This document shows positions 1 through 8,200 of a DNA stretch of 13,679 nt, piece after piece; position 1 is the stretch's first letter, and each line of letters begins with the position of its first letter. This DNA comes from Ramicandelaber brevisporus (taxonomy: Eukaryota; Kickxellomycota; Ramicandelaberales; Ramicandelaberaceae), in assembly GCA_025201865.1 (NCBI GenBank), contig MU602891.1, forward strand, positions 22,848 through 36,526. Direction: 5' to 3'. A program made the position numbers and the translations under genes. The notes beneath the pieces are model-generated. The model was not told the DNA's origin and ran no database searches. It was given only the letters and a program-made list of their open reading frames with translations.

Positions 1-160
1 CATTTAGCATGCTTGTATCGATTGCGAACGTCCAGCATGGCTGCGTCGACTCCAGATATTGTTGAACCGTGTGGTCGCAGCTCGAATCAAATCTCTTGTT
101 GCTGTCGTGAGATGGCTCGAGAGCGCCTGTCAACAGCCACACAGGCCACCTCGTCATCAT
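1..160 (-). CDS. Possible 5' end of a minus-strand gene, runs off left edge
   Basis: On the minus strand an ATG ATG pair at 160-155 opens a frame with no stop to the window edge, 53 complete codons beginning MMTRWPVWLLTGALEPS. The start of the peptide is hydrophobic and rich in Trp and Leu, and the rest is mixed in composition like a real protein. An in-frame TAA lies upstream, at about position 237, so this would be a true N-terminus. I recognise no family. A competing plus-strand frame is open from base 1 to a TAG at 295-297 (about 98 codons), but its product is rich in Ser, Arg and Cys and looks like an antisense shadow. A second minus-strand ATG at 225-223 (MSEAAWTES...) stops after 22 codons unless spliced. 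Neither reading can be settled inside this window. Confidence 0.25.
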   Translation of the reverse strand, partial: MMTRWPVWLLTGALEPSHDSNKRFDSSCDHTVQQYLESTQPCWTFAIDTSMLN

Positions 161-363
161 CTCCACAACCTCCGCGTTACGACTTCCGGCGTGGTTGCAC
201 TTTCCGTCCACGCGGCTTCCGACATGTCTTCCCCCTTAAGGCATGCACACAGACAAACCACATGCCGCTGTCACTCTCGCTAAATGAATCCATTTAGTTG
301 ATAGAAGAGTGTTCAATTTTCAAAAGGTGTGCTATCACTTCGCCTAGAGTTTCTGCAAGGGTC

Positions 364-387
364 CCAACTTTTCTAATTGAAAGTTGG
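364..387. repeat. Small hairpin just 3' of ATP23
   Basis: CCAACTTT at 364-371 and its exact reverse complement AAAGTTGG at 380-387 enclose an 8-base loop. It lies 27 bases beyond the ATP23 stop on the minus strand, where a transcript 3' end would be expected. No AATAAA-type signal is evident on the minus strand here. An 8-bp stem can arise by chance, so a role in 3'-end formation is only a possibility. Confidence 0.35.
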
Positions 388-413
388 ATGGTATGAATAC
401 TAATAAAGGCCGT

Positions 414-1142
414 TCAGTAAATTTCTCTGAATGGCGTTGTATCGTTAAAGCAACTCTCAAAGACGGCATTGACGGCTCTTTCAGCCTGGCCGGGTGCTTG
501 GCATGAAGGGTTAGCCAATACTGATAGCAATGCCCTTCTCTTTACACACTTTTGATGCTGTTTCAAATATCCAACATTGCCTCTCGCAAACTCTCTCGTG
601 AATCGGCAATCACCACTCAAACTTGCCGCTCTGATCTCCGAGCAAGCGTGGTGATAGCAGTTTGACCAATCCACCTTGAAGACGCAATGGTCATATGCAT
701 GAACAAGCTCGTGGGCCAATGTGTCTTCCATGTGTGTCTTGTCAAAGAATCGGTTTTGGCACAGCTGGACTCCAATGTCGGGAGAGAAGCCGCCCGCCCG
801 CATTTCGTCGCAGGGTTCGCAGGGTAATGTAGAAACGTCGAATGGACACCCAGCCTTGGCGAGCTTCTCCATCATGAATCGAACAATTGGACTGGTGGCG
901 ACCAGCGTATTTCGCCAGCTGACGCATTGCTCTGCCTCGCTGTTCCTGTCACGAAGCTGCTTTTGTTCGGGAGTCAAACCGAGGCCAGTAAACAGCGCCA
1001 TACTCTCTCGCCATCGCTGAAAGGCACCGCCGTTAGCGCTGCTGCTATTTTTACCGCTTTCAGCTGCATCTGCTGACACTGCTGACACCGTTGAAGCTGC
1101 TGACGTTGCTGACGTTGCTGACGTTGGTTTATCGTCGATCAT
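414..1142 (-). CDS. ATP23: Mitochondrial inner membrane protease Atp23 (peptidase family M76)
   Basis: The 242-residue product carries the M76 zinc-protease signature HELVHAYDHC at residues 144-153 (HExxH, catalytic Glu145). It is followed by the family block VDWSNCYHHACSEIRAASLSGDC at about 157-179. The tail, CFNDTTPFREIY, matches the usual fungal Atp23 ending. Multiple Cys residues fit oxidative folding in the intermembrane space. In yeast, Atp23 removes the presequence of ATP synthase subunit 6 and separately acts as a chaperone for Fo assembly; the same role is inferred here. The frame stays open upstream to an in-frame TTG at 1178, but the first ATG is at 1142-1140, and starting there gives a length close to yeast Atp23. 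The first 35 residues are a low-complexity Ser/Ala/Thr stretch. The gene diverges from ERG26 across 225 bp. No intron is needed. Confidence 0.93.
   Translation of the reverse strand: MIDDKPTSATSATSAASTVSAVSADAAESGKNSSSANGGAFQRWRESMALFTGLGLTPEQKQLRDRNSEAEQCVSWRNTLVATSPIVRFMMEKLAKAGCPFDVSTLPCEPCDEMRAGGFSPDIGVQLCQNRFFDKTHMEDTLAHELVHAYDHCVFKVDWSNCYHHACSEIRAASLSGDCRFTREFARGNVGYLKQHQKCVKRRALLSVLANPSCQAPGQAERAVNAVFESCFNDTTPFREIY
1071..1125. repeat. Degenerate GCTGAC-type tandem repeat in ATP23 N-terminus
   Basis: Short units of 9 bp (consensus GCTGACGTT on the plus strand) repeat three times perfectly at about 1098-1124, with decayed copies before them. Read on the minus strand they encode the Thr-Ser-Ala run near the start of Atp23, ahead of the conserved domain. 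Each perfect unit contains TGACGT, the half-site of CRE/ATF elements. This may be coincidence. Confidence 0.6.
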
Positions 1143-1367
1143 TTCTTGCTGGCCGGTGGATTTATTTTTGCTGGACAATCTCCACTCTGTTGTGTGGTAC
1201 TGCGATACTGTGCCGTACTAGTGCTGTTGCTGCGTATCTCCGCAAAAGACCACCACTCTTCGACTCTTTTTCTTGATCTTTGTTCGTATTCCTCTCCCTG
1301 TTCAAACAAAACAAACCAGGCACCTTTACCTACCCCTCCCTCCCTCCTCTCTTAGCTTGTCCGTCGA
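1143..1367. promoter_or_regulatory. Divergent ATP23/ERG26 promoter region
   Basis: The 225 bp between the two start codons must hold both promoters. On the ERG26 side the last 100 bases are strongly pyrimidine-rich (CCTCCCTCCCTCCT-type tract at about 1335-1350), a common fungal core-promoter and leader style. On the ATP23 side the leader is rich in CAA and CAG. I see no TATA box. Sharing the segment suggests possible co-expression, but no specific factor site stands out. Confidence 0.6.
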
Positions 1368-2480
1368 ATGTCTCCTTTACCTCGCCAAGTCTACGTTGTT
1401 ATCGGTGGCGAAGGCTTCCTTGGCCGCGCCGTCGTTCTTGATCTCCTCAAGCGCAACGCTTCCTTGCCAGCCGACCAAGAGCCCCACGAGATTCGTGTGC
1501 TTGATATTCGCCATGTGAACAAGTCGGATGATGACCTTGCCAAGCTCAAGTTTTGCATTGGCGACATTTGCGACCTGGAGTTTGTGCGTGAATCGCTGCG
1601 TGGCGCCACCACCGTCTTCCACACTGCGTCTCCACTCGTCACTGCTCCGGCTAAAGTGCACAAGGCTGTGAACATTGATGGCACGAGCAATGTCATTGAG
1701 GCCTGTGTGCAGGAAGGTGTGCCGAACTTGGTGTACACGAGCAGCGCTAGTGTGATTTTCAATGGCCAGCCGATGATTAATGGCGATGAGACAACTCCAT
1801 ACGCACAGCCGTTTGCGGATTATTACTCGGAGACCAAGAGCATTGGCGAGAAAATGGTGCTGGATGCTAACGGCCGCGAGCTTGAGGGTGGTGCCGGCAA
1901 ATTCCTCACATGCGCCATCCGTCCCAGCGGTATCTACGGCCCTGGCGATCGCCAGACCACTCCAGGCTGTGTTGGCGCTTTCCGCAAGAAGACCCCGATC
2001 TACATCCAGATTGGTGACAACACCAACCTGACCGACTTCACTGATGTCGCCAACGTTGTTCACGGCCATATGCTCGCAGCCGACCGCATTGTTGCCGACC
2101 GCGAGTATGCCGAGTCCAAGATTGGCGGCGAAGTGTTCATTGTCACCAATGATGCTCCAACTGCATTCTGGAGCGTCATGCGCGCATTCTGGGCACAGAC
2201 CGGCCCAGTTCCATCCGGACCATGGATCGTTGTGCCGACCTGGCTGTGCCAAAAGATTTGCAGCTTCATGCAAATTCTTGTCGGCTTTGGACTGCTGAAG
2301 CGTGAAGCTCCATTCTTCTTTGGTCTGACGTATACCGAGCGTTATTACAACATTCAAAAGGCAAAGACCGTGCTTGGCTACCGTCCAATTGTGTCGCAGG
2401 ATGAGGGTATTCGCATCGCAGTTCAGTCGTTCCTCGCTGCCGAACAAGAAGCTGCCGCCAACGCCAACAAGACAAACTAA
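1368..2480 (+). CDS. ERG26: Sterol-4-alpha-carboxylate 3-dehydrogenase (decarboxylating)
   Basis: A 370-residue member of the 3-beta-hydroxysteroid dehydrogenase/short-chain dehydrogenase family. The NAD-binding Rossmann motif GGEGFLG is at residues 13-19. TSSASVIFNGQ (124-134) supplies the active-site Ser region, YSETK (153-157) is the YxxxK catalytic pair, and RPSGIYGPGDRQ (185-196) follows. QIGDNTNLTDFTDVANV and FIVTNDAPTAFW match fungal Erg26 specifically rather than plant-type reductases. Erg26 oxidatively decarboxylates the C4-carboxysterol during ergosterol synthesis, working in the ER with Erg25, Erg27 and the scaffold Erg28. A hydrophobic segment at about 285-310 fits membrane association. 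Length is close to the yeast enzyme (349). The start ATG follows a pyrimidine tract, and the frame is continuous to TAA at 2478-2480 with no intron. Confidence 0.93.
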   Translation: MSPLPRQVYVVIGGEGFLGRAVVLDLLKRNASLPADQEPHEIRVLDIRHVNKSDDDLAKLKFCIGDICDLEFVRESLRGATTVFHTASPLVTAPAKVHKAVNIDGTSNVIEACVQEGVPNLVYTSSASVIFNGQPMINGDETTPYAQPFADYYSETKSIGEKMVLDANGRELEGGAGKFLTCAIRPSGIYGPGDRQTTPGCVGAFRKKTPIYIQIGDNTNLTDFTDVANVVHGHMLAADRIVADREYAESKIGGEVFIVTNDAPTAFWSVMRAFWAQTGPVPSGPWIVVPTWLCQKICSFMQILVGFGLLKREAPFFFGLTYTERYYNIQKAKTVLGYRPIVSQDEGIRIAVQSFLAAEQEAAANANKTN

Positions 2481-2570
2481 CAATGACCTTGAAAAATCGT
2501 AGATGTTAAGTAATCCACAATGAAAAGGGATCTCAGCACAAGTGTGGTGATCGCATAGTTGACTATCGAG

Positions 2571-2630
2571 ATCGCATCTGATCTCATTTGAGCGCACTTG
2601 AGCGCATTTGAGCGCATTTGATATCATATG
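2571..2630 (+). repeat. Six 10-bp tandem units, each ending in an E-box (CANNTG)
   Basis: Six consecutive 10-bp units read ATCGCATCTG, ATCTCATTTG, AGCGCACTTG, AGCGCATTTG, AGCGCATTTG and ATATCATATG. Every unit ends in CANNTG, the bHLH-factor E-box, although the two central bases vary (TC, TT, CT, TT, TT, TA). The E-boxes begin at 2575, 2585, 2595, 2605, 2615 and 2625, one DNA helical turn apart, so all would face the same side of the helix. A further E-box, CAAGTG, is at 2539-2544. The array directly touches a TATA box. Confidence 0.8.
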
Positions 2631-2631
2631 G

Positions 2632-2638
2632 TATAAAA
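2632..2638 (+). promoter_or_regulatory. TATA box abutting the E-box array
   Basis: TATAAAA lies two bases after the last E-box, oriented for plus-strand transcription starting near 2660. The nearest plus-strand gene start is NCS1, about 1.16 kb downstream. This is therefore either a distal promoter with a long or spliced leader, or the promoter of an unrecognised non-coding RNA. It lies about 150 bases beyond the ERG26 stop. Confidence 0.5.
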
Positions 2639-3795
2639 GATATTTCGCCCAATGGCAGCTGTATGGAATCGGCGATGTTCTGTCGGACTATTCTATTTTC
2701 ATGCATGTTCCTCTCTATGCATTTCGGAGTTACACCCCTTCCCTCTTTCCCCCACAAAACAGCGGACGATTCGAATTATGCTGCTTCGATTTTGGGGGGC
2801 TTGTTCAAATCAGGAAACGACCATCCATCCACACGCACACACACACCGCCATCAGCTGCGACATTCCAATGAGCATTCAATGGAAGAATGTTGCGCAAGT
2901 GAGCTTATTAAGCGCCAAGGGTTCGAATATGGTGCCTCTCTTTCGGCTTCACTTTCGGCTTCGGCTTCTTTTACTTTCACCTTTCTTTTTTTTGCACCAT
3001 TAGCACTCGCAACCTTCGCGACATCATTACCAGTTCCCCTCTTTTCATTACCTCTTCTTCTTCTTCCGCCAGTCAACTCCACCCAAGTCAACACTGTTTT
3101 TTTTTTTTGCTCGCTCGTCACCTACCTTGTCGGCCATTCTTAAAGACTGAATAGAGAAACAGTGCAACTCCCCCTTCTCCCACTCCTCCTCGTTCCAGTA
3201 TATATATAGTTACATCACCAACTGTCCACTGTCCACCACCACCAACAACAACAACAACAACAACAACCGCTGCTGCCTGGCAACACAATTGGCACCAACT
3301 TTGTCCATCCATTATCACATTATCCTGCAAGAATATAATCGCAGGAACCCGTGTCTCGATTCTTGACTCGCTTGAAATTCCTTCGCCCGTCAATTTTTTT
3401 CTGTCGCCTCTAGCCCCTCTCTTCTTCTCCTCCGCGTGTACGAGTTTGGTTTCGATCCTTCCATCTGCGCTTCGTGCAACTCACTCACCAGACCACCAGA
3501 CAGCATACAACCCCCGTTCCATATTCTAGCCTTTGTTCTATATTCTATTGCGAGTGTCTCTCTTTTTGCTTGGCGACCACGAGAGTTCATAAAACAACAG
3601 CAGAGAATCGAATAAGCAGACAAGCAGACAAGCAAGTAGGCAAGCACATCTCTCAGACTCTGCCTCTCTTTCTCTCCCACGCACACACACACAATCCACA
3701 AACAACAACAGCAACCACCTCCAACCACCTCCACCACCAGCAACCTCCAACAACCTCCAACAACAACAAAGTCATACTTTATTTGAACTTCTACA

Positions 3796-4368
3796 ATGGG
3801 TCGGTCAGCCAGCAGATTGGATACCAAGGAGCTCGAGGCTCTTACTCACGACACGTACTTTGAGCGCAAAGAAATCAAACAGTGGTACAAGGGCTTTATG
3901 CGCGACAACCCCAGCGGTAACATGGATCGCGCAGAATTCCGCAAAGTCTACAAACAGTTCTTCCCATTTGGCAACAGCCTGGACTTTGCCGACCTGGCAT
4001 TCAATGTGTTTGACTCAAACGGCGACGGCGTAATCAACTTTGACGAATTCATCAAGGCACTGTCGATTACATCCCGCGGATCTGACGAAGAGAAGCTGCA
4101 ATGGGTGTTCAAGCTGTACGACATTGATGGAGACAACTACATTACCAGAGACGAAATGACAAAAATTGTGGATGCAATCTACTCAATGGTATCGACAATG
4201 GTTGATCTGCCAGAAGAGGAATCAACAGTTGAAAAGAGAGTCGACAAGATCTTTGAGACAATGGACAAGAATAAGGACGGGAAGTTGACCTTTGAAGAGT
4301 TCCAAGAAGGCGCAAAGAAGGACCCTGCAATCCTACATGCTTTGCAGCTCTACAATGGCTTGGTATAA
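3796..4368 (+). CDS. NCS1: Neuronal calcium sensor 1 / frequenin-like EF-hand protein
   Basis: At 190 residues it has exactly the family length. The N-terminus MGRSASRL fits the myristoylation consensus (Gly2, Ser6), giving a calcium-myristoyl-switch protein. Three intact EF-hand loops are at D73-E84 ([12 protein letters not shown]), D109-E120 ([12 protein letters not shown]) and D157-E168 ([12 protein letters not shown]), at the same positions as in frequenins. EF1 is degenerate, as in the family, and carries NPSG (residues 38-41) where most members have CPxG. Yeast Frq1 activates the phosphatidylinositol 4-kinase Pik1, and fission yeast Ncs1 affects calcium tolerance; a similar membrane signalling role is inferred. 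The last residues, ALQLYNGLV, match the conserved C-terminus. The frame is intron-free, and the leader just before the ATG is CAA/CCA-rich. The yeast name for the orthologue is FRQ1. Confidence 0.95.
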   Translation: MGRSASRLDTKELEALTHDTYFERKEIKQWYKGFMRDNPSGNMDRAEFRKVYKQFFPFGNSLDFADLAFNVFDSNGDGVINFDEFIKALSITSRGSDEEKLQWVFKLYDIDGDNYITRDEMTKIVDAIYSMVSTMVDLPEEESTVEKRVDKIFETMDKNKDGKLTFEEFQEGAKKDPAILHALQLYNGLV

Positions 4369-4709
4369 ACACAGCTATTATAACTATAAGCACAACTATA
4401 ATTATAATTATAATAATATTTTTAACACCTTTTGCCCACGACATTGTTCCTTTACTTTCCTCCTCCTCCCCTTCTCTTCTCTTTGCTCACTCCCCTTTTT
4501 AATTTTTGCTAATGACCTTTTCATACTGTGTGCGTATTGGACTCGTCACTGTGCTGGACTCGCACTATTCCTTCTTCTCGTGACTCTTGTTGTTTTTGTT
4601 TTTGTTTTTGTTTTTGCGGAATTTCCGGTCCAGTTTTCGCCGAGCTTGTCTTCTTTTTTTTTCTACCGTTCGTCTCGTGGTCGCTTTGTACAACGCTCTG
4701 CTTCCACCT

Positions 4710-4725
4710 CTTATCAAGTTTATCT
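4710..4725 (-). promoter_or_regulatory. Pair of GATA-factor binding motifs
   Basis: On the minus strand TGATAAG (4716-4710) and AGATAA (4725-4720) both match the HGATAR consensus of fungal GATA factors, three bases apart. They lie about 500 bases upstream of the two-finger GATA gene. Autoregulation is a reasonable idea, because fungal GATA regulators often act on each other's promoters. However, one or two such short motifs are expected by chance in a segment this size. Confidence 0.35.
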
Positions 4726-4750
4726 ACCACCATCGACGAAGCTACACCTG

Positions 4751-4785
4751 CCACTTGCCACTTGCCGCTTGTTGCTTGCCACTTG
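4751..4785. repeat. 7-bp minisatellite, about five units
   Basis: Five adjacent 7-bp units, CCACTTG, CCACTTG, CCGCTTG, TTGCTTG and CCACTTG, lie in the leader region of the GATA gene. The plus strand is pyrimidine-rich. It probably arose by slippage. Confidence 0.7.
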
Positions 4786-5107
4786 CCACCCTTGCTCTTT
4801 TCCTGTTTGTGTGCCTGTGACGCCGCATAAAGCATATCAAACAACTCTACAATCTGCCTACATCTCCAACCTTGTCGGCCACAGACACCCACCTCGGCCA
4901 CTGCCACTGCCGCTGCCTCTACCTCTGCCTCTGCCTCTAGCTCGAACTCCTTTGATTGCTTGCTTGCCTGGTTGTTTGCTTGCTCGGTTGTCCTTTTTCG
5001 CTTCTTTCTCTCCCTTTCCAGTCTGCACAGTGCGTTGTGATTCACTTGTGCTCGCTGGTCCTCTATTGTGCTTCATTGCTCACACCGCCTCTCTGCCCTT
5101 CTCTCTC

Positions 5108-5143
5108 CTTGCCTGTCTGCTTGCCTGTCTGCTTGCCTGTCTG
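5108..5143. repeat. 12-bp minisatellite CTTGCCTGTCTG, three perfect units
   Basis: Three exact copies at 5108-5119, 5120-5131 and 5132-5143 are followed by a decayed part-copy. The array ends about 80 bases before the GATA-factor ATG, so it probably lies in the transcribed leader. Its exact repetition implies recent expansion and likely length polymorphism. Confidence 0.75.
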
Positions 5144-5225
5144 CCTGCTTGCGACTGTGTGAACGCTTGTCACTCTTGCTTTTCTCGGTTAGTTCACCAA
5201 ATCGTCAAGTGACTTTTTTCGTTGT

Positions 5226-8200
5226 ATGGCACCGATTCTGCTCAAAATCAAGGGCAAGCGACTGTTCAGTACGCTGTCCGATGTTAATGACGTTGACGAG
5301 CTTCAAAAGACATGGAGAGTCTGCACCAAAGTCAAAGACTCGCTTGAAGGCGGTCAGCGCTTGGAGAACCTATCATGGCGACTATGGTTTCTGCATCAGT
5401 TATTACTTGACAATGCACGTAAGGCTGCTAGAGAAGCTGAGGTCGCTGCCGACGCTGCAGCTGCAGCCAATGGTGATAGTGTTCAGAATGGCAACGTAAT
5501 CAGCTCTAACAGCAACAGTAATAACAATATCAGCAACAACATCAGCAACAGCAGCAACAACACTATTAACAGCATTGACGATGAAGCCATGAATAGACCA
5601 TGTTCATCAGATGCACGCAAATGCCATGCTAACGGAGGAACATCGGCAGTATGCAAATGTGGAGTTCATTTAAGATTTCGTAGACTGTCGCCTGCGGCTA
5701 CTAGGCAATTGGAGGCTAACCCAAAGGCACTCCAGCAGAGACAGCCTTTCCCTGCAAAGTACTTTACACCTCATGGTCCAATTGGCTCGCCTACTCAGCT
5801 AGGCCAGCATCCTCCCCAGAATCCACCTCAACCGACTATTGCTAGGAGGTCAAGTGCCGCGACAATCTCAGCATCACGCAGGAATGCCACATCTCCATTG
5901 GTGTCTGAAATTGACGAAGCCATTAACAGCGATAATAGTAATGATGTGGCCAGTCATTCGCACAGATTCGCGCCATCTTCAGAGTCAGCACCTGCAAGTG
6001 CAACTATCCTAGAATCTCCTCAGCAGCAACAGCAACACTTGTTAATGAACCAACGACCCGTAGCTACATCTAGAATTAGCGAGCCTGCCTCTGCTCCAGC
6101 AACCGCCACATCAATTCTATCACCATCTTCACCTTCGTCGGCTTCAGCATCAGCATCAGCATCGGCAGCATCGGCAGCATCAGCAGCATCATCCTCGTCA
6201 ACAGCAGTGGCTTCGGCTGCAGGTCAGTCGGTTGTACCAGTTATCAAAACAGAGGTTCACTCTTCAATGGTCATTCCAACTGGCCAATCAACTCCGGAAG
6301 AGACACCGACGCCTGACATTGCCGTGGCTTCAATTGAGCAACAGGCAAACTTGTTTACAGCGTTGCTTACAAGTGGCCTCCCAGCAGCAACCAACCTTCT
6401 CCCACCAACAAACGGTTCAGGTCAGCTGGCCACATTCCCAAATGTTGCATCGTCGCTAGCCCCAGTACAGACCACTCTGCAGCCATCTAATCTAATATCG
6501 AGTCGCGGCACATTTATGCCGCAGGCACCAACTGCCCAGGCTGCTCAGGCTCAGCCATTCTTGCCTCTCAGTGGACTTCTTGGCGGTGATCCCATCTCGA
6601 ATGCAATTGCAGCAGCCGCAGCTCTACCTCTCCCAATGGACCAATTTACAGTGAGTGCGCTTCCAGCCCATGCTCATCTAGGTGCAATTGATGAATTGCC
6701 GCAGATTGATGTACTACTGAGTGGTCTCGATGATATCTTTAACCAGAATGGATTCGACTTAAACCCTCTGAGTGGCTATATTGCACGCCACCAACAACAA
6801 CACCAACACCAACACCAACACCAGCCTGATTTGAACTCAACTGCTCAGGAGGCACTCTCAATGCTACTGGGACAGAATCTCACGAATGGTTCATCCATGG
6901 CACCTCCAACAGCAGCTACAGCTGTACAGACAACTGATTTAACTGCATTGACATCACCGACTGGACTTGCCAGCCATTCGGCACTGACCACTCCAGGAAC
7001 AGAGTTGGCTGGACTCGGATTCTCTGCACCACAAACGGCAGTAGCAGCAGCAACTACCGTGCCATCAACGAAGCCTATGTCAAATACAGCGGCAGCACCG
7101 GCACCTGCATTGGCACAGTCGCAACAACAACCGCAGCAAGCAATCCAAAATCCACAGTCACCAGTAGCTGGGGGCAATGGACAACCGCCAGGAGCAGCAC
7201 CATCGGGAGCCGGAGAAGACTGGTATAGATTTGAATGCACCAATTGCCGCACTAGCCGCACCCCACTGTGGCGCCGTGCACCAGATGATTCCATTCTATG
7301 CAACGCATGCGGTCTTTATTTCAAGCTACATGGTAAACATCGTCCTCAAAAGCTGCGCAAGTCTCGTGCTCGCGGCTATAATGCCACTCCAAGCGATACT
7401 CCAACAAACGCTTATCCACAGCCTCCTCCTCCTCCTCACCTGTCCATAGTCACTAATACAGGGACAGCAGCCGCCACAGCAGCCACCACAGCAGCCACGC
7501 ATCCTGATGCGCCATGCACAACTCAACCTGCTATCGCTACCGCGGTTGTCGCTCCTGGTGCATCGTCTGCATCCACAACAACACCTGCTGCTGCTATTGA
7601 TGCCACTGCTGCTACTACCAGTGGTTGTAGTTCGATGATATCAAATGCTATTCCAAGTGCATCGTTGGAGGATCCCAATGCACCGCAAATGTGTGCAAAC
7701 TGTGGTGGAACGCGCACTCCTTTGTGGAGAAGAGATGCAGAGGGCCGCAGTTTGTGTAACGCGTGCGGTTTGTATTTCAAGCTGCATGGTGAAATGCGTC
7801 CGAAGACAATGCGATCTGACATCATTCGAAAGAGACAGCGCAATGCTGATACTGCCCCAGCTCCAGCTCCAGTGCCAGCAGCAGCGGCCGCAATGCCTCC
7901 TCAGCCACAGCGCAAGACTTCCAAATTCCAACAAACCGCTGCTCAATCTGAAGCATTGCCCACAGTATCCATTCCAGCATCTGCTCCAGTACCAGTCTCT
8001 GCTCCGGCACCAGTTGGGGTCCCCTCTCCTTCGTCAGCTGTTGGTTCAACTGCTGTCCCGCAAGGCAATGAGGTTAAGCGTCCTCGTCTGGATAACACCA
8101 TTTTCAAACAAGAGCATGTAGCTGACAGTGCTCACTCAGCTAGTTCACCACACACGTATGATTCAATCAAGGTTCCAATGTCACTCACTCCCATTCTGGG

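Larger units (their letters stand above)
2481..3795. other. Long gene-free gap between ERG26 and NCS1
   Basis: I find no convincing protein or tRNA gene in these 1.3 kb. The first 150 bases hold the ERG26 3' end and the E-box array with its TATA box (separate entries). From about 2640 to 2880 the sequence is mixed and unassigned; it could be the transcribed region of a non-coding RNA or the start of a long NCS1 leader. From about 2935 onward it becomes CT-rich, then CA-rich, with simple repeats: TTCGGC units near 2942-2968, an AAC run at about 3240-3267, AAGCAGAC units at 3614-3645 and CAACCTCC-type runs at about 3700-3770. A second TATA-like stretch, TATATATATA, sits at about 3198-3208, some 590 bases before the NCS1 start. 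The short frames present encode low-complexity peptides and look non-coding. Confidence 0.6.
4369..5225. other. Pyrimidine-rich gap: NCS1 3' end and GATA-factor promoter/leader
   Basis: The NCS1 3' flank is AT-rich (TATAATTATAATTATAATA-like, about 4395-4420), suitable for 3'-end formation though without a clean AATAAA. The rest is CT-rich and built from short minisatellites: TTTTTG units at 4592-4616, 7-bp CCACTTG units at 4751-4785, 6-bp CTGCCT-like units at about 4891-4935 and 12-bp units at 5108-5143. Two GATA-factor motifs occur at 4710-4725. No protein-coding gene is convincing; the open frames are Leu/Pro/Cys-rich translations of repeats. This is probably the promoter and a long leader of the downstream GATA gene. 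Confidence 0.6.

Noticed and set aside
1143-1178. N-terminal extension of Atp23 by 12 residues
   Set aside because: The extended frame starts with TTG at 1178; the ATG at 1142 gives a family-typical length.
1377-2627. 416-codon open frame on the minus strand covering ERG26
   Set aside because: It is exactly antisense to a well-conserved enzyme and has no recognisable domain; it follows from the codon bias of ERG26 keeping stops out of the complementary frame.
2917-2931. GGTTCGAAT resembling a tRNA B box
   Set aside because: The flanking bases cannot form the T-arm stem and no A box, anticodon arm or acceptor stem is found at suitable distances.
2652-3143. 163-codon plus-strand frame just after the TATA box
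   Set aside because: The first ATG is conveniently placed, but the product is His-, Leu-, Phe- and Ser-rich low-complexity sequence produced by CT- and CA-rich DNA, with no domain.
3389-3827. Minus-strand frame rich in Val, Gly, Leu and Cys upstream of NCS1
   Set aside because: It is the complement of the CAA/CCA-rich leader; the glycine and valine runs come from simple repeats.
4292-5212. 306-codon plus-strand frame between NCS1 and the GATA gene
   Set aside because: It starts inside NCS1 in another frame and reads through TTTTTG, CTGCCT and CTTGCCTGTCTG repeats, giving Phe/Leu/Pro/Cys-rich low-complexity sequence.
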